A DNA stretch of 64,000 nt. It comes from Hysterangium stoloniferum. Its lineage: Eukaryota; Basidiomycota; Agaricomycetes; Hysterangiales; Hysterangiaceae. The DNA lies in NCBI GenBank assembly GCA_015178975.1, contig WHVD01000120.1, forward strand, positions 1 through 64,000. Reading direction: 5' to 3'. A program made the translations under genes and the position numbers. Positions 1 through 8,135 of this stretch are shown here, in pieces (position 1 is the first letter of the stretch; the number at the start of each line of letters is the position of its first letter). Below the pieces are notes generated by a model that saw nothing but the letters and a program-made list of their open reading frames with translations, was not told the origin of the DNA and ran no database searches.

Positions 1-2
1 TC

Positions 3-943
3 CACGTATTTTCCAAGCACGGAGTTCCGTCCCACGTGACTTCCGATCGAGGATCAGAGTTCGTGTCTCACTTCTTTAGATCCCTCGGAAAATCCTTGGA
101 CATGACATTACATTTCACGTCCGGACATCACCCGGAAGGTGACGGACAAACCGAACGCGTCAACCAGACATTGGAACAATACCTCCGCGTATATTGCAAC
201 TATCAACAGGACAATTGGAAAACCTTGTTACCACTTGCAGAATTTGCTTACAACAATGCACCCTCGGCCACTACTGGCGTTTCCCCGTTCTTTGCAAATA
301 AAGGATATAATCCAAATATTACAGTACATCCAGAACGAAATCTCGCCTCTGTTCGTGCTCAAGAGTTCACCACGGACCTCCACGAGCTCCACGAGGAACT
401 CCGACTGCAATATTGTCCGCCCAAGAGCAATACCAACATTCAGCGGACAAACACCGGATCCCGCCACCAAACTTCAAGATTGGCGACCGTGTTTATGTCA
501 AAGCTCAATTCTTCCGGACTACCCGTCCATCAAAGAAGCTTGCTGAAAAATATTTAGGTCCTTTTGAAATTATCGCACAAGTAGGTTCAGTTTCTTGGAC
601 TCTACGGCTTCCGGATAGCATGCGCGCGGTACACCCGGTATTTCATGTCTCTATGCTAGAACCTTGTACTGCTAACACTATCCCGGATCGCGTGCAATCT
701 CCGCCTCCTCCTGTCGTCATTGACGGAGAACCCGAGTTTGAAATCTCTCAGATTTTAGATTCAAAAATTGACAAGCGTCGACGCACTTGTAAACTGCTTT
801 ACTTGGTCAAGTGGGCGGGTTACGAGGGTACCGATGAAGAAACCTCATGGATTTTGGCCACGGAACTTGGTAATGCCACGGAAATTGTTACTGACTTTCA
901 TACAGCTTACCCACTCAAACCTGGACCATTATCGTCTCTCTGA
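3..943 (+). pseudogene. Gypsy pol 3' end: integrase core and chromodomain, one frameshift
   Basis: Reading from base 3, the translation begins in the integrase catalytic core. The TSDRGSEFVS block at 36-65 carries the second catalytic Asp, followed by the HPEGDGQTERVNQ region typical of Ty3/gypsy integrases. After a GPF/Y-like stretch (KYLGPFEI, about 553-580) the protein ends in a chromodomain at about 735-900, with the aromatic-rich segment LLYLVKWAGYEGT. The frame changes once near 400-413, where one base is missing relative to the second gypsy copy, so the polyprotein is broken unless this is a sequencing error. Chromodomains in this group are known to guide integration to particular chromatin marks. 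The family assignment is firm. Confidence 0.92.
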
Positions 944-1153
944 CCGCACTCCGCGGACCCCGTGTTACGTTTGGACTCATTTTCACTATTCCCTGTCGCC
1001 CTATGTCTCTCTTTGCTTTTACAGGTTCTGACATGTCTTGTCAAGTCTTTAAGCGGATTCCCCGCGGACTTTGGCTTTGACTTTTAATTTTTATGTTTTT
1101 TCTTTCACGCTTTGCTTTTATAATTCAAATTATTTTTATTCTACACTACTTTT

Positions 1154-2147
1154 TCAGTCTACATTTATGGGACTGTTCTTTTTCCCTGCTTCCTCAGCTA
1201 TCTCCTCTGGGAGCTCCGCGACCTCCGCGGCAACCCCGTCCTCATCCGATCCGGCATCCTCGGAACTCCCGACTTGCGGCTCTTCAAAGACATAGCCGCC
1301 ATACTCCGCCAGGAACTTCCAAAACTCCTCGCGGAGTCCGGACAGCTCCTTTGCCACCACAATTTGGACTTTGTTGCTCTTCCGGAGCAACTCGTTTTGG
1401 GCCTCGATGCCCTCGGCGATCCGTCCAAGGACCTCGTCCAACCCGGACAACCCGTCCGTCCCGCTTATGTCTCGCGCCCCGGATCCCGTGGCCTGCTCGT
1501 GCACAAGCGAGCACCTCGCCTTGAGGTGCGCGCATTGATAACATCCCGGCCCCCGGCCGGCCTTTCGGTTGCATTCCGTGTTCCGGTCGTTGCAACCGGA
1601 ACACCGCGGCTCGTTCCGCGTCGGAAGACGGACTGGCGCCGCCTTCCTTGCCTTCTGTTGAGTTGGTCAGTCTCCGCGGGTATTCCATGGACATGAGGCC
1701 TACCTTTTGGGGGCTCTCTGGCTCCCCCTCGGACTCCGACTCCACCTCTGTCGCTTTGCGCTGAAAACCACAAGTCAGTAAAAAAAAAAAAAAAAATCGA
1801 CAAGTGAATTTGGGACTTACCTTTCCCGCAACAATGGCGGCCCTCTCCGCGGCCAACCGGGCTTTCTCCGCAGCCACCCGGGCGTTCTCCGCGGCCACTC
1901 GCGCAGCCTCCTCCGCCTCACGTTCCCTCTCCTTTGCGGCCTCTTCCTCCGCGGCCAATGCTTCCTGGTACTCCTTGTCCAGGGCCTCCTCAGCCTCCCT
2001 CGCCTCTCTCTCTGCTGCTTCACGAAGCTGGCGCTGCTCTTCTCGCCGCGCCAACAATTGGGCCGCCGTCCACGGCGCCCGATACGGAGTGCCCGTGGAG
2101 GGCCCTGCTGTCGGCATTGGTTTGCGTGGTGTTGGTTTTGGTCCCAT
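1154..2147 (-). CDS. Antisense accessory gene of the gypsy element: coiled-coil plus Zn2Cys6-like cysteine cluster
   Basis: Three exons on the - strand: 2147-1821, 1760-1704 and 1654-1154, with introns 1761-1820 (GTAAGT, TACTGAC branch, CAG) and 1655-1703 (GTAGGC, CTGAC, CAG). All junctions are phase 0 and give about 294 residues. Residues 1-30 are Pro-rich, about 30-110 are a charged Ala/Glu/Arg coiled coil, and exon 3 opens with Cys at about 146, 149, 156, 166, 169 and 176, spacing C-X2-C-X6-C-X9-C-X2-C-X6-C, which fits the fungal Zn2Cys6 consensus. A short helical region and an acidic tail follow. The gene is convergent with pol, which ends 210 bp away, and has its own TATA box. The same gene, decayed, is in gypsy copy 2. 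DNA or RNA binding is inference; classical Zn2Cys6 clusters are usually more basic between the cysteines. Function unknown. Confidence 0.8.
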
Positions 2148-2200
2148 AATGACGAAAATGGGGGTAATAAAGAAGAAGAAATTTCTATTTTTTCAATTTT

Positions 2201-2207
2201 TTATATA
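2201..2207 (-). promoter_or_regulatory. TATA box of the antisense accessory gene
   Basis: TATATAA on the - strand lies about 60 bp upstream of the ATG at 2147, followed by a pyrimidine-rich leader. The second gypsy copy has the same box at 43289-43296, 62 bp before its ATG at 43351. The shared spacing supports a real promoter outside the LTR. Confidence 0.65.
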
Positions 2208-2357
2208 GGCTCGTCGCGTTTGAACCTTACCTTCCAGATCACATGACTCTTTGACACATACGTGTAACCGACATGACTTTTGACACATGCGCGTAGCCGA
2301 CAAGAACCTTATTTAGGTCTAGAGCCTCTTTGGGACTTCGGCATAAAGGGAGGATAC

Positions 2358-3184
2358 TGTTACGACCCGGACAAATCCCGCCGGACTCCGGGCACTAACT
2401 CGTACGCCCCCACGCGCTACAAGCACCAATCGTCTGTTTATAGGATTTCCCGCCCGGACTCCGTTACGTCAAGACTCGTTACGGTTACGTTCGACCTCAT
2501 TAAGACACATATCAGTCACCGGACTTCCCCCGGACCCCGTCTCTGTCTATGTCCGTCTTCGTCCCACGCATCAGTCACCGGACCCGCTTAGAATCCCGTC
2601 ACCGCTCTAATCGAGCCCCGTTCCCGTTTTAGTCAAATGACCTGTCACGATTTAGGACTCCGCTCCCGCTCCGTTTCCCGTTATGGGTTATGCTTTGTCA
2701 CGATTCGGACTCCGCTCCGTTCCGTCCCGTTCCTAACACCAATTTGGTGTTTACTATTCCCGTTTTATGTTTTGCTCGTCTCGTCTCATTATTACTGGAT
2801 TCGGTATGTCATGCATTCCACGGTCTATATAAACTGGCAGATGTTGTACATACAATCCAGTCAGAAAATTAGCTTAGATTTCCCCCAGTAATCTAATACA
2901 TTTTCCTCTCTAAAAACCCTACTCTCATCAGACCGCTCGCACTAGTCGGAGCCCACGGGCTCCGGCGCATCTATCTCTCTCGACTATCTCGATTCACGAC
3001 TCTCGACTCACGACCTACGACTCACGACCCACGAACCCCCGCCCGGACTCCCCGGGATTCCCGTCCGCCTGTCTGAAATTGGACAACACGATCTAGCGAG
3101 GGCGCAGCCTATAAGCTGAAGCCAAGTCCTACCGGATATCCCGCGGGTTTCTCCGGAAACCCGGCCTGAGTGTGTATCCTAACA
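2358..3184 (+). repeat. 3' LTR of gypsy copy 1 (827 bp)
   Basis: The LTR starts TGTTACGACC and ends CCTAACA, so its ends are the inverted pentamers TGTTA/TAACA. It is related over its length to the LTRs at 42276-43139 and 49630-50428 and, more distantly, to the solo LTRs at 4520-5494 and 59990-60761. They share a block around 3100-3140 (GCAGCCTATAAGCTGAAGCC and the following CAAGTCCT). A TATA-like TCTATATAAA lies near 2824, where an LTR promoter would be expected. Confidence 0.93.
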
Positions 3185-3379
3185 AAAACAGACGTTGGCT
3201 GTAGAGAGTTTGGAAGGATGACCACCAGAGGACTTAGAAAGGTGGGAATGATGTTTAGAGTGAAGTCTAGAGATAGTAGCAAAGTTATATCCAGTAGAAA
3301 CTGAAATATGTTTGGCAGAATGGCCAGCATCAAATAGAGAAAGGATCTCATGCTGGACAGCAGGGGACAGAGGATGCAT
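3185..3379 (-). pseudogene. Tc1/mariner transposase, N-terminal HTH fragment (element A)
   Basis: The - strand translation from the ATG at 3377-3379 gives the start of a Tc1-type transposase: MHPLSPAVQHEILSLFDAG, then an HTH-like AKHIS...ATISRLHSKH region and a Ser/Gly/Pro linker. It is cut at 3185 by the gypsy LTR; the rest must lie beyond the left edge of the window. The best relative here is the transposase starting at 51242, whose upstream region is also similar to 3400-3510. Confidence 0.8.
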
Positions 3380-3516
3380 AGTTGAAATTAGAAGAATCTT
3401 AGCTGTGAGAGCCCTTCTTCTTATACTTTAGCACAGCATGATCACATGACATGTTGAAAAAAATAAACAAGTGCAAACAATCAACATTGTCATATGATTT
3501 TCATGCAAAAGCCTGT

Positions 3517-3727
3517 CAGTTACAAAAGGTATCCAATGACCCCTCTCTATTAAAATATTCATATTGTTACCATATATGGATATTACATAATGACCTTATG
3601 GTTCCTTGGACTATACATGATAGAGCATGTTGGCAAATATTTTGGTGATTCTTATGATTTTATCTACTGGGGTATAAGCTATACAAGCTGAAACTGCAAA
3701 ACATTGGATACATTTTGTAAGTCACTG
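3517..3727. repeat. Right terminal arm of Tc1 element A (211 bp, bounded by inverted copies)
   Basis: The arm starts with an inner copy CAGTTACAAAAGGTATCCAATG at 3517 (first bases given only in part here) and ends at 3727 with the inverted outer copy finishing CACTG, followed by the target TA (3728-3729). Its middle resembles the arm of the Tc1 element at 51404-53221. The stretch 3380-3516 is the 5' leader of the element, without further coding sequence. Confidence 0.7.
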
Positions 3728-3729
3728 TA

Positions 3730-3867
3730 AATATTAATATTTTTGCATTCTTCAGAGTGATACCTAATCAACTGAATTTGATTAAATATTAATTCTACAG
3801 CAAACAATATGAATGTATATACTTTATTGAATAAATCATTTTAAAAGTTTTGGGTTATCCTCCATAG
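3730..3867. mobile_element. Fragment of a small DNA element ending TTATCCTCC
   Basis: This stretch is similar to 43943-44071, the last 130 bp of the 622-bp element inside gypsy copy 2. Both end in a TATCCTCC terminus. Here the left part is replaced by Tc1 element A, which ends exactly at a TA inside the shared sequence. This suggests Tc1 A jumped into an older copy of the small element. Confidence 0.6.
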
Positions 3868-4519
3868 GTTTGGTGCTAGTTTAGGTGTACACTGGTTCTG
3901 GCATGCATTAACCTTAAAATGCATGATCCATAATTAGCATCTTGATATGAAGATGAACCGCCCCTAGGAAAAGGGTGTTTTCATTACCAATTCTAACATG
4001 ATTACCAACACTTATTGCTGGTAAAATTTAATTGTTACTAAATTTGGGTGGGACAGGGTGTGGATTCAGTCAGACATTAGAAGCATATCTTCACGACAGT
4101 GAATATAGCTCGAAAAATACTATGATTTTATAATAAAGGAAGGTAATTTATGAATAACCACTAAGAATGAATGTAAGAGTCCCACAGACATAGTCAACTC
4201 TATTCTCATGAACCTCAATTCATCATTTGCAATCATTTAGACTTTTCTTATATCACTTCCACCCCCCCCCCCCCCCCCCAGGACACTGGACAAGCAGCTT
4301 GCAGGTTACTGTGATGGTTGCACACTCAGTCTTTGCAACATCGGATTAGTGGGGGGGTCTCACATTCAGTGGGGCTTTTTCTTTTCTTTTCATTTTCTGC
4401 TGCATCTCTTCTCTGAGTGGGGGCCTCAGGTTTGGTTATGGCTTGAGGGCAGAATGCTCCTATAGATTATATGAACTGTACTACATACACAGAAATTTTG
4501 AGCTCCTTTCTCTGCTGTG
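3868..4519. other. Non-coding stretch with a poly-C tract
   Basis: I see no gene here. There is a run of about 19 C at 4261-4279, and a purine/pyrimidine-biased stretch near 4370-4430. A short open frame on the - strand around 4330-4440 is rich in Lys, Glu and Pro but lacks recognisable motifs. Confidence 0.5.
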
Positions 4520-5494
4520 TGTTAAGAGCAGAAGATGACAGATGTCGGCTGGCCGACAGGGACCGAACGGAAGGACTTGGCTTCAGCTCATGTGCTGCGC
4601 CCTCGCAAGTTACCGTCAGGTGTCCTTAAATTTCGGGCAGGTGAAAACTAGTCCTGTCAAGTAAACCTCTCGGTAAACTACCAATCGGAAACTGAAGGAT
4701 AAGTTGAGGGTTGGGTTGAGGGGTCGGAGACTGAGAGTCGGAGGCTGAGACAGTCGGAGACTGAGAGAGTCGGAGACTGAGAGAGTCGGAGACTGAGAGA
4801 GTCGGAGACTGAGACAGTCGGAGACTGAGACAGTCGGAGACTGAGACAGTCGGAGACTGAGACAGTCGGAGACTGAGACAGTCGGAGACTGAGACAGTCG
4901 GAGACTGAGAGTCGGAGATTAGAGGTTGAAGTCGTAAATGTAGGTTGAATCGTAAATTGGATGGAGTCGGAATGTGGTGGTCATGAATAGATAATGGAGT
5001 CGGAAATTAGAGGGTATCTAAGTCGATCTAAGTCGATATTCTGATTGATCTAATAACTACATTTACAGCGGGTTTATATATGAGTTATCGGCGTCTAGAA
5101 ACTACTAACTAAGGGAAGAGCGGAAACACTATTGACAAATAGACTTGACTAGAAACCAGAAGGTTACGATAAGATCGGAAGCCGAGATTTAGCTGAGAGC
5201 AGGATTACGAGAAAAGGGAATAGTCCACGGGCTACAAGTATATATGGGCATATGTGAAACATAGAGTAAAACGGATCATCATAATGAAAGGGGACGTATC
5301 AAAGCATAACCAGATGGTAGAGTATATTTTGACAGGGGCATAAATGGGGTTTGATCGCCGTGAAGGTATACATCAGCGTCGGTATTCCGAAGGTTGCTGA
5401 AATGATGACTTGATCAATAACTTGGAACATCGATAGACTGTAGTATTCTCGGGGACCATCGGGTTGCGACATGGGTTACGACACGGTCGTAACA
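4520..5494 (-). repeat. Solo gypsy-type LTR with target duplication CTGTG
   Basis: The sequence begins TGTTAAGAGC and ends GGTCGTAACA. The pentamer CTGTG is present on both sides (4515-4519 and 5495-5499), a perfect 5-bp target duplication. Internal similarity (GGACTTGGCTTCAGCTCA..., GCTGCGCCCTCGC) places it in the same LTR superfamily as gypsy copies 1 and 2, in reverse orientation to copy 1. There are no internal genes, so the element was removed by LTR-LTR recombination. It contains a 16-bp minisatellite. Confidence 0.88.
4732..4918. repeat. 16-bp minisatellite inside the solo LTR
   Basis: About twelve head-to-tail units of GTCGGAGACTGAGACA, with GAGAGA or GAGACA endings and two shorter 14-bp units. 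The array is nearly homogeneous in its right half. There are no spacers, so it is a plain tandem repeat and not a CRISPR array. Confidence 0.95.
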
Positions 5495-5499
5495 CTGTG

Positions 5500-5851
5500 C
5501 ACAGGTCAGCCATTATCTATTTCAGTCAGCTCTTATCGCCAGTTTCTGTCAAATTTATTGTGAGATTGCATTGTGTTTCTGGTGTGGGCAGATTATCTGA
5601 GAATTTTGTGCAGAATTTGGATTGGATTTGTTCGCAGAAGTGCATGTAGAAGTGATTAGTGTCCAAGCAGTGCACAGTGGGTCAAGTGGAATTGAGCATG
5701 TCTCGGCGGTTTCGGACTTTTGAAGGGTGATTTTTGTAGAGTAGCTCTTGCAATTTATCAGATATAACTGTCAGGAATTCGTTCGTTATTCACACAGGAG
5801 AGTCGTCGCGACCCCTGTGGTAGTAAGACCGTGGGAGCCAAGCGTGATATA
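5500..5851. other. No gene seen
   Basis: Between the solo LTR and the coding remnant ending at 5852, I find only short unsupported reading frames. The CpG content is ordinary. Confidence 0.4.
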
Positions 5852-6162
5852 TCATGTTAACTCTCGGGTCCTCACCGAAAACTTAATGCAGCCATTGTCT
5901 TGCTTAACCCTTCCTCTGTAGGTATCCATAAGCATGACATCATCTAACTCATCATCAAGTCTCCCCAAACCTCTCTCATAGTCCGAAGCTTCCTCCAGAG
6001 TCTCCAAAACCTGCTGCTCATCCACCAGATTGGCTTCGTGATCCAGCCATCTCTCATCTTGCCATAAAATTGACTTCTTCTCAGCTAGCTGTGCCTGGAG
6101 CCTCTCTTTCTTGGCTTTGACTTGATTCTGCAGGATTTTAAGCCCCTTTTTCAGGACCTCAA

Positions 6163-6306
6163 TGTTGAAATATGATATATATAATTAGTAATCTTGCATT
6201 CTTTTGTATTATAGATTAGTAACTACTGTATAGTTGCTTAGTAATACTAATGCTTTTTGTTCATGTCCACGATGTACTGACACATACCTGTGCTTTAATT
6301 CTAACA
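6163..6306 (+). repeat. 5' LTR of the Gag-only element
   Basis: 144 bp, TGTTGAAATATG at the start and TTCTAACA at the end; AT-rich first half. It differs from the 3' LTR by a 2-base deletion and several transitions. Confidence 0.92.
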
Positions 6307-6597
6307 GGTTATAGGCCCCACAGACTTATCTTTCAGATTCGTCGCTGTGCATTTTTGTTCCTTCGAGTAGTTACTCATCATATTCTTTTTAGGCAGCCGT
6401 ATAGAAGGGCTTAGAAGCCACAATACTTGCATAGGAAGGACTCCAGGGCAGTATATTGAAGGTGACCATATAAAAGGATATAGAAGTCACAGTACGTGCA
6501 TGGAAAGGATTCCAGGGCAGTACATCAAAATTGGCACTGCACACCTTATCTTCATTTTTCTCACTAATCTACATTGGCATCACACACTTATCCAGAA

Positions 6598-7473
6598 ATG
6601 GGGAACGAGAATTACTTTCAAAAACTAGGGGAAGAAAATTATAGTACATGGTGGGTTTATATGAAAGCACTTCTCATTCACAAGGATGTCTGGGATCTTA
6701 TTGATGGTTCGGAAACTCGACCACTCGGCTCATCCTCCTCAAAATTGGTCCATGCATTCATTAAAAAACAGCAACTTGCCCAATTGGAACTTACTCTTGG
6801 TATTGAACCAGAGCAACTCCCTCACCTCCACGAAAACGATCCTGTCATCTCTTGGGAAAATTTATACCAAGTACACGTTGCTCATGGATTCACGTCTCGT
6901 CTTGCTATTTGCCACCACTTCATGACCATGAAGAAAGACGACTCACAAAGCATGCAGCTCTGGATTGCCACTGTGAAGCACACCTCGCAACGTCTCAGCC
7001 ATGCAACCAGTCCTCCATCAATTAACATCGATACCGCCCTTTGTCATTGGCTCAAAACTCACGAAGATGAAGAAATGATTCTGGTTCTTACCAATGGCCT
7101 AGATGAATCATATGACAAGTTCATTGTCAGCTTGGATTCCATTCCACCTGAACAACTCACCCTTGAATATGTCATCAATTGCTTACTCAATGAAGAATTG
7201 TGCCAACTTGGCCCTCATAATTTATCCATTGTTAATAACAATGCAGAAATTCGAGCCTCTTTGGCTGCCCACCACCGTACAATTAAGTGCCCACCAAACA
7301 TTTTGTGCTTCAACTGTGGGGGACATGGTCATTACCAGGTTGACTGTCTGAGCCCTAAGATTTCCGCCAATGCCAATGCCAATGCTGCTGATTGTAATGA
7401 CAACATCGAAATTGGCGATACCTCAGAGAGTGCAATGGGTGCATACTGCACAGATACGATAATTCACACTTAG
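6598..7473 (+). CDS. Gag polyprotein with CCHC zinc knuckle
   Basis: An intact frame of 291 codons from the first ATG at 6598. The N-terminus (MGNENYFQKLGEENYSTW) is the start typical of copia-type Gag (DUF4219/UBN2 group). The middle is helical with the usual W/Y-rich pattern. A zinc knuckle CFNCGGHGHYQVDC (C-X2-C-X4-H-X4-C) lies at about 7309-7350, followed by an Asn/Ala-rich tail. The role would be to package the element RNA into particles. No stop or frameshift interrupts it despite the lack of pol, which suggests recent or selected activity in trans. An upstream in-frame TTG at 6574 was not chosen. Confidence 0.9.
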   Translation: MGNENYFQKLGEENYSTWWVYMKALLIHKDVWDLIDGSETRPLGSSSSKLVHAFIKKQQLAQLELTLGIEPEQLPHLHENDPVISWENLYQVHVAHGFTSRLAICHHFMTMKKDDSQSMQLWIATVKHTSQRLSHATSPPSINIDTALCHWLKTHEDEEMILVLTNGLDESYDKFIVSLDSIPPEQLTLEYVINCLLNEELCQLGPHNLSIVNNNAEIRASLAAHHRTIKCPPNILCFNCGGHGHYQVDCLSPKISANANANAADCNDNIEIGDTSESAMGAYCTDTIIHT

Positions 7474-7509
7474 GGAGCCTTTTGTTCAAATGCTTCGATT
7501 AAGGGATTG

Positions 7510-7652
7510 GGTTGAAATATGATATATATAATTAGTAATCTTGCATTCTTTTGTATATAGATTAGTAACTACTGTATAGTTGCTTAGTAATACTAACGCT
7601 TTTTGTTCACGTCCATGATGTACTGACGCATACCTGCACTTTAATTCTAACA
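7510..7652 (+). repeat. 3' LTR of the Gag-only element
   Basis: 143 bp and nearly identical to 6163-6306; its first base is G instead of T. It ends TTCTAACA directly before the CTCAA target copy. Confidence 0.92.
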
Positions 7653-7710
7653 CTCAATGGGCTTCACTGGCATGGCCTGGCTGGGGCTCAAGGACTCTAG
7701 AGAGATGAAA

Positions 7711-8135
7711 TTTTCATTTTATGTCAAAGGTGGATTGGTACTGCTTCAATCATGTAAATGTACCAACAATATAGTAAAAATATATGGGTTTTGTCTTGGA
7801 AAGGTCATGGGTTATGGGGTATTGTAGACTATGGGTTATGGTACCAGATTCCCCGCAAACCAACATGGTAACTCAAAAATCCTATGGAGTATCAGGGAGT
7901 ATGGGGTATCAGGGGTGTGGGATAAGAGAGGTTCGACTGTATATATGTGTGCCTTAGGAAATCGAAATCTTTCGAGAACATCCCGGCATGCAACAAATCA
8001 ACGTCAACTTAGGTCCCGGGTACTATCTCAATACGCATGATGGTGATCCCACACGGCCTCCCATCGTGAAGTCACTGAGTATCAGATTTTAACAGTATCT
8101 AATCTGGAAAATGTAGTGTGCGGGAAATCTACACA
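7711..8135. other. No gene seen
   Basis: AT-rich left part with repeats of GGGTTATGG and GGGGTAT-type words near 7808-7920. No supported coding sequence before the stop codon of the membrane-protein gene at 8136. Confidence 0.4.

Larger units (their letters stand above)
1..3184 (+). mobile_element. Ty3/gypsy chromodomain retrotransposon, copy 1 (3' part only)
   Basis: The window opens inside the integrase of a Ty3/gypsy element. In order it holds the integrase core and chromodomain on the + strand (to 943), a gene on the - strand (2147 to 1154), a purine-rich stretch (2348-2357, aaagggagga-like) and the 3' LTR (2358-3184). The 5' half lies outside the window. The copy is rich in CpG, in contrast to its relative at 42276-50428, and so looks younger or unmethylated. 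Its right end abuts the N-terminal part of a Tc1-type transposase gene, so it has inserted into that transposon. The bases after the LTR are AAACA, a possible target duplication that cannot be checked without the left end. Confidence 0.93.
6163..7652 (+). mobile_element. Complete Gag-only LTR retrotransposon (copia-like, 1490 bp)
   Basis: Two LTRs of 144 and 143 bp (6163-6306, 7510-7652) are almost identical; both begin with the TGTTG/GGTTGAAATATG block and end TTCTAACA. The pentamer CTCAA occurs at 6158-6162 and 7653-7657, a perfect target duplication. Directly inside the left LTR is GGTTATAGGCCCC, a candidate primer-binding site, and before the right LTR a purine-rich AAGGGATTGGG. The only gene is Gag. 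There is no room for protease, integrase or reverse transcriptase, so it must use enzymes made elsewhere. This matches the design called TR-GAG in plants. Confidence 0.9.
5852..7710 (-). pseudogene. Coding-like remnant with coiled coil, split by the Gag-only retrotransposon
   Basis: If the retrotransposon 6163-7652 and one CTCAA are removed, the - strand has a continuous frame running from about 7700 through the insertion site to a TGA at 5852-5854. It reads SQAMPVKPIEVLKKGL, then a Lys/Glu/Gln-rich helical region and the acidic stretch DEQQVLETLEEASDYERGL. It resembles C-terminal coiled coils of large transposase-like proteins (KDZ type) of mushrooms, but this is from memory and not certain. 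The upstream part is not recognisable beyond 7710, so I treat it as a fragment. Confidence 0.5.

Noticed and set aside
1804-2208. Ser/Ala-rich + strand frame opposite the accessory gene
   Set aside because: It mirrors the Ala/Glu/Arg coiled coil of the spliced - strand gene, which has splice signals and a conserved promoter.
4732-4918. Regular repeat array as a CRISPR
   Set aside because: Units are head-to-tail 16-mers without unique spacers, inside an LTR of a eukaryotic genome.
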